Source: JAPOXR01 sp964291445 (GTDB lineage Bacteria; Pseudomonadota; Alphaproteobacteria; Rhodobacterales; Rhodobacteraceae). Taken from it: a stretch of 64,000 nt of DNA. The DNA lies in contig OZ219864.1 of NCBI GenBank assembly GCA_964291445.2, positions 186,001 through 250,000 of the forward strand, given 5' to 3'. Each line of letters starts with the position of its first letter. The stretch's first letter is position 1. Of this stretch, positions 17,664 through 25,444 are shown piece by piece. The translations under genes and the position numbers were made by a program. The notes under the pieces were generated by a model. It was not told the DNA's origin and ran no database searches. It worked only from the letters and a program-made list of their open reading frames with translations.

Positions 17664-18425
17664 ATGAAGGTGCTTGTGCCTGTCAAACGGGTCATCGACT
17701 ACAATGTGAAGGTCAGGGTCCGTCCGGACGGGTCGGGGGTCGACCTGGCCAATGTCAAGATGTCGATCAACCCGTTTGACGAGATTGCGGTCGAGGAGGC
17801 CGTCAGGCTGCGGGAGGCCGGCAAGGCCGAGGAAGTCGTGGTGGTGTCGATCGGGGTGCCGCAGGCACAGACCGTGCTGCGCAATGCGCTGGCAGTCGGT
17901 GCCGACCGGGCCATTCTCGTCGAGGCAACCGATGACCCGCATGTCGATATCGAACCGCTGGCAGTGGCCAAGATACTGAAGGCGATTGTCGACGAGGAGC
18001 AGCCAGGGCTGATCCTCATGGGCAAACAGGCAATCGACAACGATTTGAACGCCACCGGGCAAATGCTGGCGGCGCTCATGGGTTGTGCCCAAGCGACATT
18101 CGCCTCCGAACTGGATGTCGGCGACGGCGAGGCGACGGTGGTCAGGGAGGTTGATGGCGGGTTGCAGGTGATCAATGCAAAGCTGCCCTGCGTGGTGACC
18201 GTCGATCTGAGGATGAACGAGCCGCGCTATCCGTCGCTGCTCAACATCAAGCGGGCACGGCAGAAGCCGATGGATACCAAGACCCCGGACGATCTCGGCA
18301 TTGACGTGTCGCCGCGCCTGGAAATCGTCACCACCGTCGAGCCGCCGGCCAGGAAATCCGGCGAAATCGTCGGCTCGGTCGATGAGCTGCTGGAGAAACT
18401 CAGGGACGAGATGGAGGTGATCTGA
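17664..18425 (+). CDS. etfB: Electron transfer flavoprotein beta subunit
   Basis: The 253-residue product begins MKVLVPVKRVIDYNVKVRV and carries NPFDEIAVEEAVRLREAG, LMGKQAIDNDLNATGQMLAALM and the ETF-beta signature VDLRMNEPRYPSLLNIKRARQKP. With EtfA it forms the FAD/AMP heterodimer that moves electrons from acyl-CoA and other dehydrogenases to ETF:quinone oxidoreductase. GGAG lies 9 nt before ATG 17664; an in-frame GTG nine bases earlier is less likely. The stop overlaps the etfA start (TGATG), indicating translational coupling. Confidence 0.96.
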   Translation: MKVLVPVKRVIDYNVKVRVRPDGSGVDLANVKMSINPFDEIAVEEAVRLREAGKAEEVVVVSIGVPQAQTVLRNALAVGADRAILVEATDDPHVDIEPLAVAKILKAIVDEEQPGLILMGKQAIDNDLNATGQMLAALMGCAQATFASELDVGDGEATVVREVDGGLQVINAKLPCVVTVDLRMNEPRYPSLLNIKRARQKPMDTKTPDDLGIDVSPRLEIVTTVEPPARKSGEIVGSVDELLEKLRDEMEVI

Positions 18426-19351
18426 TGGCTGTGCTCCTGATTGCCGAACTGAATGGCAGCGAACTTGCAACCGATTTGACGGCAAAGGCGCTGACCGCCG
18501 CCCGGCAGCTTGGCGAGGTGACGGTTCTGTGCGCCGGCAATGGCTGCTCGGGCGCCGCCGCCGAAGTTGCTGGCCTCGAAGGTGTATTCCGGGTTTTGTG
18601 CGCCGAGGATCCCGGCTATGGCAACTCGCTGGCCGAACCGGTTGCCGCCCTGATCGTGTCCCTGTCGGACCAGTACGAACACATTGTCGGTCCGGCCACC
18701 ACAACTGCCCAGAATATCCTGCCACGGGTGGCAGCCCTCATCGACGTCATGATGATCTCGGATATCTCGGCCGTCATCGATGGCAACACCTTCGAGCGCC
18801 CGATCTATGCCGGCAATGCCATGCAGACCGTCCGGTCCGCCGATCGGGTCAAGGTTATCACCATTCGCACTGCCGCCTATGATGCCACCGGCACCGGCGG
18901 GTCGGCGCAAATCGACTCGATCGCCGCCGCCGGCGATCCGGGGGTGAGCAGCTGGGTTGAGGACCGGATTGCCTCGACTGACCGGCCCGAACTCACCTCG
19001 GCGAGGATCGTGGTATCCGGCGGCCGCGGCGTCGGATCGTCCGAGGATTTCGAACTGATTTCATCCCTGGCCGACAAGCTCGGTGCCGCGGTCGGCGCAT
19101 CCCGGGCCGCGGTTGATTCTGGTTTTGCACCCAATGACTGGCAGGTCGGCCAGACCGGGAAGGTGGTGGCGCCGGATCTGTATGTTGCGGTCGGGATTTC
19201 GGGCGCCATCCAGCACCTTGCCGGCATGAAGGACTCAAAGGTTATCGTGGCAATCAACAAGGATGAGGAAGCGCCGATATTCCAGGTTGCCGATTATGGG
19301 CTGGTCGCCAATCTGTTTGACGCGGTTCCGGAACTGACGGAGAAGCTCTGA
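18425..19351 (+). CDS. etfA: Electron transfer flavoprotein alpha subunit
   Basis: The 308-residue product has an N-terminal ETF domain and a C-terminal FAD-binding domain with SGGRGVGSSEDFELI, GASRAAVDSGFAPNDWQVGQTGKVVAPDLY and the signature GISGAIQHLAGMKDSKVIVAINKDEEAPIF. It binds the FAD that exchanges electrons with ETF-linked dehydrogenases. Together with the following 3-hydroxyacyl-CoA dehydrogenase it suggests a beta-oxidation or hydroxybutyrate metabolism cluster. Length and motifs are normal. Confidence 0.96.
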   Translation: MAVLLIAELNGSELATDLTAKALTAARQLGEVTVLCAGNGCSGAAAEVAGLEGVFRVLCAEDPGYGNSLAEPVAALIVSLSDQYEHIVGPATTTAQNILPRVAALIDVMMISDISAVIDGNTFERPIYAGNAMQTVRSADRVKVITIRTAAYDATGTGGSAQIDSIAAAGDPGVSSWVEDRIASTDRPELTSARIVVSGGRGVGSSEDFELISSLADKLGAAVGASRAAVDSGFAPNDWQVGQTGKVVAPDLYVAVGISGAIQHLAGMKDSKVIVAINKDEEAPIFQVADYGLVANLFDAVPELTEKL

Positions 19352-19440
19352 AGTCGGCGATTGCCAGGGAAGCAGACCGGACCGTCAGCAAAACGGCAAT
19401 GGGCCCTGCTGGCGGGTGACGGTCAGACGGAGACACAGCG

Positions 19441-20316
19441 GTGGAGATCAGCAAAGTAGGGGTTATCGGGGCCGGGCAAATGGGCAATGGCATTGCCCAT
19501 GTCTTCGCATTGGCAGGCTTCGAAGTCATCCTCCATGACATCGCCGACGAGGCGCTGGCCAGCGCCATGTCGCTGATCGAAACCAATCTTGACCGCCAGG
19601 TGGTGCGGCGGCGGATCAAGGAAAGCGAAAAGACCGAGGCGCTGGAGCGGATCAGGCTGACCCGCAAACTGCAGGATACCGGGCAGGCCGATCTGGTGAT
19701 CGAGGCGGCAACCGAACGCGAAACCATCAAGTCAGCCATCTTCGAGGATCTGGTTCCGCATCTCCGTCCCGAAACCATACTGACCTCGAACACCTCGTCG
19801 ATTTCGATCACCCGCCTGGCATCGAGGACGGACCGGCCGGGACGGTTCATGGGTTTCCATTTCATGAACCCGGTGCCGGTCATGCAGCTGGTCGAACTGA
19901 TCCGCGGCATTGCCACCGACGGCGAGACCTATACCACGCTGGTCGAGGTGGTGCACCGGCTCGGCAAGACCCCGGCCTCGGCCGAGGATTTTCCGGGCTT
20001 CATCGTCAACCGGATCCTGATGCCGATGATCAACGAGGCTGTCTATGCCCTGCTGGAGGGAATCGGCTCCGTCGAATCGATCGACAGCTCGATGCGGCTC
20101 GGCGCCAATCATCCGATGGGTCCGTTGCAGCTGGCCGATTTCATCGGCCTTGATACCTGCCTGGCGATCATGAACGTGCTGCATGACGGCCTGGCCGATA
20201 CCAAGTACCGCCCCTGCCCGCTCCTGACAAAGTATGTCGAGGCCGAATGGCTGGGCCGCAAGACCCTGCGTGGCTTCTACGACTATCACGGGGAGGTGCC
20301 GGTCCCGACACGGTAG
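19441..20316 (+). CDS. 3-hydroxybutyryl-CoA dehydrogenase
   Basis: The 291-residue product has the NAD-binding motif KVGVIGAGQMGNGIAHVFAL, the NTSSISITRLA strand, catalytic-dyad context GFHFMNPVPVMQLVELI and the C-terminal GANHPMGPLQLADFIGLD. This is the monofunctional 3-hydroxyacyl-CoA dehydrogenase family (Hbd/PaaH type), which interconverts acetoacetyl-CoA and 3-hydroxybutyryl-CoA. GTG is the start. It lies 89 bp after etfA on the same strand, the common alphaproteobacterial etfBA-hbd order, and converges on the HPr gene. Confidence 0.92.
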   Translation: MEISKVGVIGAGQMGNGIAHVFALAGFEVILHDIADEALASAMSLIETNLDRQVVRRRIKESEKTEALERIRLTRKLQDTGQADLVIEAATERETIKSAIFEDLVPHLRPETILTSNTSSISITRLASRTDRPGRFMGFHFMNPVPVMQLVELIRGIATDGETYTTLVEVVHRLGKTPASAEDFPGFIVNRILMPMINEAVYALLEGIGSVESIDSSMRLGANHPMGPLQLADFIGLDTCLAIMNVLHDGLADTKYRPCPLLTKYVEAEWLGRKTLRGFYDYHGEVPVPTR

Positions 20317-20361
20317 GCAGTCAATGCCCGGCCCCGCCGCGGGCACTCCCGGTGACCGGGA

Positions 20362-20634
20362 TCAGAATTCCTCGCCGAACCGCCCGCTGATCAACTCCTC
20401 GAGTGCCTCGGCAAGCTCGCCGGCATCCTCGCCCGTCATCCGCACCTCGATGACCGCCCCCTTGGCAGCCGCCAGCATCAGCAATCCCATGATCGAGTCA
20501 CCAGCGGCCGTCCTGCCCTTGCGCGTCACCTCCACCTTCGAGCCAAACCGCTCGACCGTGGCCACGAACTTGGCCGAGGCCCGGGCATGCAACCCCTTCT
20601 GGTTGACGATCCGGTAGCTTCGCTCGACTTCCAT
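20362..20634 (-). CDS. HPr-family phosphocarrier protein
   Basis: The 90-residue product keeps the phosphorylatable His in KGLHARASAKF and the regulatory Ser region GDSIMGLLMLAAAKG, the site used by HprK. The HARAS variant (rather than HARPA) is common for alphaproteobacterial HPr/NPr of the nitrogen-PTS, which regulates carbon, nitrogen and envelope functions instead of importing sugar. It lies 1 bp after the EIIA stop, so the two are co-transcribed. The matching HprK is 3 kb upstream, separated by accessory DNA. Confidence 0.92.
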   Translation of the reverse strand: MEVERSYRIVNQKGLHARASAKFVATVERFGSKVEVTRKGRTAAGDSIMGLLMLAAAKGAVIEVRMTGEDAGELAEALEELISGRFGEEF

Positions 20635-20635
20635 T

Positions 20636-21019
20636 TCAGTTGCACCTGACGAGATTGATGTGAAACCTGCCAGCTTCCACGATGGCCCGGGCAGCGATCT
20701 GCAAGCTCTTCTTCCGGTATTTCATCAGTTTCAGCAGCATCGGCATGTTCACCCCGGAAATGATCACCCGGTCGGCCCCGGAACAGGCATTCTCACAGAT
20801 GTTCGATGGTGAACTCCCCTTGATGTCGGTGAGGACAATCACCCCTTCACCGCTATCCACGCGGTCGATCGCCTGGCAAATCTCGTCCCGGGTCATCCGG
20901 CCATCATCATTGCCGACCGATATCGCCGCCACATCCGGCTGCGGACCAGCGATCTGTTCGATGCTGGCAAGCATTTCCTTGCCAACACGACCATTCGTCA
21001 CAACAACAATACCAATCAA
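20636..21019 (-). CDS. EIIA-Man-family PTS protein lacking the phospho-accepting His
   Basis: The 127-residue product has the EIIA-Man fold: the first strand IGIVVVTNGRVGKEMLASIEQ, the second-strand DGRMTRDEICQAID region, VIVLTDIKGSSPSNI and the INLVRCN end. In this family the first strand reads THG, with His as phospho-acceptor. Here codon 8 is AAT (Asn), so the residue that would take phosphate from HPr is missing, a change one base away from CAT. The TTG start at 21019 is chosen because it sits exactly at the family N-terminus; the longer frame has no family match. The protein may be an unphosphorylatable regulator or be decaying. It precedes the HPr gene by 1 bp. Confidence 0.85.
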   Translation of the reverse strand: MIGIVVVTNGRVGKEMLASIEQIAGPQPDVAAISVGNDDGRMTRDEICQAIDRVDSGEGVIVLTDIKGSSPSNICENACSGADRVIISGVNMPMLLKLMKYRKKSLQIAARAIVEAGRFHINLVRCN

Positions 21020-21515
21020 CGTAGCATCCGAATCAAGATTGCATCGGCCGATCAAACGGGCGTCCCTATAGACACTCCGGCGCAATTCCGCGCAAGCCGA
21101 TTTGCCGGGGCCAGAAAAGGGGAGCAATTGGACAGGCAGCGCGGTGCCACGGGCTGGATTGATCATGTCATGAACAGTGCCGGCGGTAGCATCCCTCGTG
21201 ACGAGGCCGGCGGGCAACTTGCCGAGAACACGGTCAGCCGTCCTGCCGGATTGCTACGAGGTATTGTCGAGTCTGGTGTTTGGGGGGTTGTAAGTAGGCG
21301 GCGTATCTGGTCCGCTCATTTTGCCAAACAACCAACCAGGGAGTACACCGCCATGCCCGGGAATGTACATGTACTGAAAGGCCGCGGAGATCGAAGGAAG
21401 GCGGATAAACGGCAATGATGGGTGAAGATCACCCGTCGTTGTTGGCAGTGAACGGACTGCGGTAAACGGCGACCTGGAATGAAAGCATGACGCACCGCTA
21501 CAGGGAAGCGAACTT
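21020..21515. other. Intergenic junction downstream of the toxin-antitoxin remnant
   Basis: About 500 bp between the EIIA gene and the antitoxin. There is no convincing gene. A short frame on the plus strand ending at 21418 encodes a basic tail that faintly resembles phage small-terminase N-termini, but it is too short to call. This is the downstream edge of the DNA that separates the EIIA-HPr genes from HprK. Confidence 0.4.
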
Positions 21516-21884
21516 TCAGGCAGCCCCCGCTGCGGGCCGAAACTGCGAAAGATGCCTTCGGGACGGATCGGTCTGCTCCTGGCTGGAGGAGTCCATTTGG
21601 GTCGCGGCGAGGGTGTCCGCGACCATCTGCGGGTTCCGGTCAATCAGCGCCATCAGCACCAGGGCGGCGCGATCCGGAGAGCGGCGATTCTGCTCCCAAT
21701 CCCGCAGCGTGCTGACGGGAAGACCGTACCGCTCGGCGAACGCAGCCTGCGAGAGCCGCAGTTTCTTTCGGATTGCCGCAACGTCCACGGCTTCAGGCAC
21801 GAACACGCCGGCCGGTTCGATCTCTCCCCTTGCAATGGCGAGGGCGTCCTTCGCGCTGTGGATCAGGTCTTCACCAAAGCTCAT
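21516..21884 (-). CDS. HTH (XRE-type) antitoxin
   Basis: The 122-residue product has an N-terminal segment MSFGEDLIHSAKDALAIARG and a helix-turn-helix IRKKLRLSQAAFAERYGLPVSTLRDWEQNRRSPD, the pattern of NadS/HigA-type antitoxins that bind their toxin and repress their operon. The ATG at 21884 is chosen because AAGGAG sits six bases before it; an in-frame ATG at 21899 lacks that. The gene directly follows the RelE-like toxin remnant, with toxin first as in higBA operons. The antitoxin appears intact although its toxin is frameshifted. Confidence 0.85.
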   Translation of the reverse strand: MSFGEDLIHSAKDALAIARGEIEPAGVFVPEAVDVAAIRKKLRLSQAAFAERYGLPVSTLRDWEQNRRSPDRAALVLMALIDRNPQMVADTLAATQMDSSSQEQTDPSRRHLSQFRPAAGAA

Positions 21885-21895
21885 TTCGATCTCCT

Positions 21896-22268
21896 TCATT
21901 GCGCGGTGCGAAACTTCCGGGTCAGCTCCCTGGTATTGGCCCGCCAGGCATCGGCGATTTCTGGCAGCAGCTTCGCCAACTCGTTTCGCTCGGCCCCTGT
22001 CAGGTTGGCCCTGGCGCCCTTGCCGTTGACCGCCAGAAGAAACACCGGCACGTCATCGCCGCCGAAATGGTGAATCGTGCGGCAGCCGCCGCGCCTTCCG
22101 CTGCCAGGGCGCGCATGACGCAGTTCGCGCCCCGCCGGTTCCGGCTATCATGTCGTCGGCGACCGGGTCCTGGGTCAGTGTGTTCACAATGGCAGTCAAC
22201 TCGTCTCCCGACAGGCCGCAGCGCTTGGCCTGAACCGTAAAGGTTGCCGTCCAGATCACCGAGTGCAT
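21896..22268 (-). pseudogene. RelE/HigB-type toxin, frameshifted
   Basis: The frame from MHSVIWTATFTVQAKRCGLS runs to DMIAGTGGA. The family-typical continuation RELRHARPGSGRRGGCRTIH and VPVFLLAVNGKGARANL is found only in a neighbouring frame, so one base has been lost or gained near 22130 in the GGCGGGGCGCG run. The rejoined protein would have about 124 residues and end KFRTAQ just before the antitoxin. GTGGxRxLRxA is a hallmark of these mRNA-cleaving toxins. Loss of the toxin while the antitoxin survives is the expected decay path; a sequencing error in the G-run is the alternative. Confidence 0.72.
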
Positions 22269-22574
22269 GACGGGTATATACGGCATTGCCGTATCATTGA
22301 CAAGGGGGAGGCGGGGCAGTGCCGGCCGGTCCGCGGAGCGGCACGGGAGACCGCAGGTGTTGACATTCTAGCGGCAGGGCACGCCGGGCCGAATTGTCGT
22401 CCTGAAATGTTGCGTGCAATAATTCATGGTGTTCGGGTCGAACGGATGTCGGCCATGCCGGTCGGCCGCATGAATACCAAGCTGCGACCCGAGCGAAGCT
22501 GGCCTGAGGTCCGATGGACAGACGTATCGGACTCATGAACCAGGGAGGAGACCATGAACAGGGGGACGTCCCGA
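22269..22574. other. Intergenic stretch between toxin remnant and intron copy
   Basis: About 300 bp with no gene seen. The bases just before 22575 are the 3' exon side of the truncated group II intron. Confidence 0.4.
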
Positions 22575-23374
22575 ATCGCGGTAGGAATGCCGGTTGCCCA
22601 GCACCCCCCGCAGAGATCCGGACCTGCGCGCTAACGCATCCGGCTCCTGCCTTGGGTGTTGACGGCAAGGCGCTGGGCCGGCCACGGGTGACGGATGGTG
22701 GGTTTTGGCCAGTGGAAGCCGATGAGGCGATCCAACGCTGACCATTGGTAGCGGTCCTTCTGCGAGCGCCTGCGCAGGGTGCGCAGGAACATGTGTCTGA
22801 CCGCGCGGACGAATGCCTTGAGAGCGCGCGATGTGCCTGGGACAGCGTAGTAGTTCAGCCATCCGCCCACGACCCTTCCGAGCCATCGGGCCGTGTCGTG
22901 CTTGCTCCAGTGCATTCGCCTCCAGAGCGCCTCCTTGATCCGTCTGAGGGTACGTCCCATCCGCTTTCGGGACGGTTTGCGCCCGACCCGGAACTTCCCT
23001 TTCAGGGTTTTGGCACAGAAGTGCGTCATGCCCAGAGGCTCGAAGGTCTCCGGTTTGCCCTGCCCGCGTTCCTTCCGGTCCACTTTTGCGAACCGTCCGA
23101 ACTCGATCAGCCGGGTCTTGCCCGGGTGCAGTTCCAGCCCGAACCTGGCCAGCCTTTCCCTCAGATCGTCCATGAAGCTCTCTGCTTCCCACCGGTATTG
23201 GAAGCCGACGACGAAGTCATCCGCGTAGCGAACAATGATCATGTCGCCTTTGCTCTTCCGTCTGCGCCATGATCTGTGCACCCAGAGATCAAACACATAA
23301 TGCAGGTAGGAGTTGGCCAGGATTGGCGAGACGATCGCCCCCCCTGGGGCACGCCTCTTCCCCCGTCCGTCCAG
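22575..23374 (-). mobile_element. Group II intron, 5'-truncated copy
   Basis: This is a second copy of the intron at 58 kb. It keeps the intron 3' end: domain V at 22615-22646 (GAGCCGGATGCG then TTAGCGCG and CAGGTCCGGATC on the minus strand), and domain VI ending CCTACCGCGAT with a candidate bulged A seven bases from the 3' splice site. Similarity to the long copy stops abruptly near 23374, inside the reverse-transcriptase gene. Loss of the 5' half with a perfect 3' end is what incomplete reverse transcription during retrotransposition leaves. The copy cannot splice or move by itself. Confidence 0.8.
22631..23374 (-). pseudogene. Group II intron reverse transcriptase/maturase, C-terminal fragment
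   Basis: The fragment keeps GAIVSPILANSYLHYVFDLW, the catalytic YADDFVVGF of the palm, the thumb segment and the maturase-like end LDRLIGFHWPKPTIRHPWPA. The N-terminal fingers and first palm motifs are gone. Compared with the full protein at 58208-59707 it is nearly colinear but diverged at scattered positions, so the two copies did not arise very recently. Upstream codons in the same open frame belong to unrelated flanking DNA. Confidence 0.85.
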
Positions 23375-23504
23375 CAGGTGACAGGGCGAGACGGTTGGCA
23401 GGCAAGTGACCGGAGACGGCGCTTGTTCAACCATTGCCGGCGGCCTATTGGGAAGTCGTGGGGTGTCGGGCTGGTCTGACATCGGTCTCGACGCGGGGTA
23501 TGCC

Positions 23505-23948
23505 ATGAAACTTATTGTGCAGCGGCTGGTGCCGCTTTTTCTGTTCTCCTTCGTTGCGGCATGGGCAACGCCTGGTCTCTCGCAGGCCTGGAGGCTGGAT
23601 TGTGAAATCACCAACTATGGGGCTCACTACTCGTCGGGCGAGTCCCGCGAGGTTGCCAAAAGCTGGCTTCCGGAGACCTCGACCCATGTCATCAGTATCC
23701 CGTCCAGCTACCATGTTGAATTCGGCCTGACAGGAACAGCGACGATGCCGCCGAACAGGTTCGTATTCCGCTACCGCCCCTATGGTGAAAATGGCGTGGC
23801 GACAGATCTGCTTTACACCTACCTGACCAAGAGCGACATCCTGACGGCGAAGGTGATCTTTGGCGGCAACTACTACAATATCGACGCCCGCGGGCGATGC
23901 CGGTCAAGCAAGATTTCCGCGGCCCAGGCCGAGAAGCTTCTTCCCTGA
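23505..23948 (+). CDS. Secreted protein of unknown function
   Basis: The 147-residue product starts with a clear Sec signal peptide (MKLIVQRLVPLFLFSFVAAW, cleavage probably after GLSQA). The mature domain contains two Cys (LDCEITNYG near the start and GRCRSS near the end) that may form a disulfide, and a beta-rich middle with FRYRPYGENGVATDLLY. I do not recognise a family. It lies between the intron fragment and hprK on the opposite strand to both, in the accessory segment that separates hprK from its partners. Codon use is normal for the window. Confidence 0.6.
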   Translation: MKLIVQRLVPLFLFSFVAAWATPGLSQAWRLDCEITNYGAHYSSGESREVAKSWLPETSTHVISIPSSYHVEFGLTGTATMPPNRFVFRYRPYGENGVATDLLYTYLTKSDILTAKVIFGGNYYNIDARGRCRSSKISAAQAEKLLP

Positions 23949-23974
23949 TCCGGAACCGGAAGCAGGAAGGCCGT

Positions 23975-24415
23975 TCAGGCACCCCTGCCGTATTTCACGT
24001 AGTGGCGGATCGCTGCCGGCAGGTTTGGCAGATCGCGACCGTAGACCAGGTCGAGCTCGATCTCGAGGATGGCGCGAGTTCGCCTTGGTGGCAGTCTTTC
24101 CTGTTCGGGGTGCTCGAGATCGACGATCAGGTCGAGCTGCGCCCGGTTGGTGCGGGGCGCTGTCAGCAACCCGATGCCCCTGGCCTCGATGAGGGCGGGC
24201 GTGTTCGGGGGCGGTGAGGCCAGGATACGGCGCTTGTGCCTGGTGAGCAGGAGTTGGTCGTCGGATACCAGGAGAGCGCCGAGGGAGATCAGTTGCAGTG
24301 CCAGCGAGGATTTTCCGGATCCGGACGGCCCGAGCATCATCACCGCGTTTCCGTCAAAGGCGACCGCACTGGCATGGAGCACCAGGGAAGAGGATTCTTC
24401 CGGCACGGGACTCAC
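23975..24415 (-). CDS. hprK: HPr kinase/phosphorylase (short alphaproteobacterial form)
   Basis: The 146-residue product corresponds to the catalytic C-terminal domain only, as is usual in Alphaproteobacteria. It has Walker A GPSGSGKSSLALQL, the SDDQ Asp pair and the HprK signature ALIEARGIGLL. It phosphorylates or dephosphorylates the Ser of HPr and so tunes the nitrogen-PTS. In many relatives hprK is followed directly by the EIIA-Man and HPr genes; here those lie 3 kb downstream behind a toxin-antitoxin remnant, an intron fragment and a secreted protein. No ChvG/ChvI-like pair precedes it. Confidence 0.9.
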   Translation of the reverse strand: MSPVPEESSSLVLHASAVAFDGNAVMMLGPSGSGKSSLALQLISLGALLVSDDQLLLTRHKRRILASPPPNTPALIEARGIGLLTAPRTNRAQLDLIVDLEHPEQERLPPRRTRAILEIELDLVYGRDLPNLPAAIRHYVKYGRGA

Positions 24416-24454
24416 CTCTTCGACCCGGTCTCGAGTCCTCCGGGAGGCGGCTGA

Positions 24455-25282
24455 TCAGTAGCTGGAATTCGTTGCCGTGTCGGCGGTCTCCTCGTCATTG
24501 CCGGACACCAGGGCACGAACCCTGGCCACCTTGCGGGCAGCGATCTCGGCCAGCAGGCGGGCATCGGTGGAGACGGTCACCAGGTCGAATCCCCAGCCGA
24601 TGGCCTTGGCTGCATATTCCGGGGCCCCGCAATGCAGGCCAGCCACCAATCCGGCCTGCTTGGCGGCATCGAGGATCCGCCTGATGGCGGCAACCAGCTC
24701 GTCCTCCTCGCGGTCGAAGCCCGGCGCCAGCCGCCCATTGGTCAGGCCGATGGTGAGGTCGGCCGGGCCGATATAGATGCCGTCAAGCCCCGGCGTGGTC
24801 ACGATGTCATCGATATTGTCATAGGCCTCCAGGGTCTCGATCATGGCCAGGGACATGACCTGCCGGTTTGCCTCTCGTGCGTAATCCGGGCCGGCCGAGA
24901 TGGCCGCCCTCGTTGGCCCGAAGCTGCGCACGCCACCCGGCGGATAGCGCATGTAGGATACAAATCTCTCGGCCTGCTCGCGGTTGTTGATCATCGGGCA
25001 GATGATGGCGAGCGCGCCCACATCCAGGGCCTTCATGACGATTCCCGGCTCAAGCCAGGGAACCCTGGCCACCGGCACCACCCCACTGGCCCGGATCGCC
25101 TGGAACATGGCCACCGCATTACCCAGTTCATTGAGGCCGTGCTGCATGTCGACAGTGAGGCTGTCGAAGCCCTGCTCCGCCAGCACCTCGGCAGCAAACG
25201 CGTTGCCCATTGACAGCCAGCCATTGATGACCGGCTTGCCGGCCTGCTGACTGGTCCTGATCCTGTTTTCAATCATGGTCAT
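24455..25282 (-). CDS. HpcH/HpaI-family aldolase/citrate lyase-like protein
   Basis: The 275-residue product is a TIM-barrel class II pyruvate aldolase: GWLSMGNAFAAEVLAEQGFDSLTVDMQHGLN near the start, PVARVPWLEPGIVMKALDVGALAIICPMI, the metal-ligand region LAMIETLEAYDNID and GIYIGPADLTIGL. Such enzymes split 2-keto-3-deoxy or 4-hydroxy-2-oxo acids into pyruvate and an aldehyde. ATG 25282 is used; another ATG six bases on is possible. It diverges from the iolD-like gene and probably belongs to the same sugar-acid or cyclitol catabolic region. Confidence 0.87.
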   Translation of the reverse strand: MTMIENRIRTSQQAGKPVINGWLSMGNAFAAEVLAEQGFDSLTVDMQHGLNELGNAVAMFQAIRASGVVPVARVPWLEPGIVMKALDVGALAIICPMINNREQAERFVSYMRYPPGGVRSFGPTRAAISAGPDYAREANRQVMSLAMIETLEAYDNIDDIVTTPGLDGIYIGPADLTIGLTNGRLAPGFDREEDELVAAIRRILDAAKQAGLVAGLHCGAPEYAAKAIGWGFDLVTVSTDARLLAEIAARKVARVRALVSGNDEETADTATNSSY

Positions 25283-25444
25283 CCCCGGTCTTTCACCTGC
25301 GTACTGCCCGTCACGGGCCTGCCGGACGGGCGGGCGGCGGTCGGGGCTTGCTCCCCGATTATCGGCGGTGCAGCCTTGTTGCGAACCGGCACTGATGTCA
25401 ATAAACACTTCGCGTTCCTATTGGAATTCGGGATGGGTGAGAAA

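Noticed and set aside
21356..21418. Peptide resembling a phage terminase small-subunit N-terminus
   Set aside because: About twenty residues only, no phage genes nearby.
22269..24000. Prophage or integrative island between EIIA and hprK
   Set aside because: No integrase, no attachment-site repeat; the contents are better explained by an intron copy and a toxin-antitoxin remnant.
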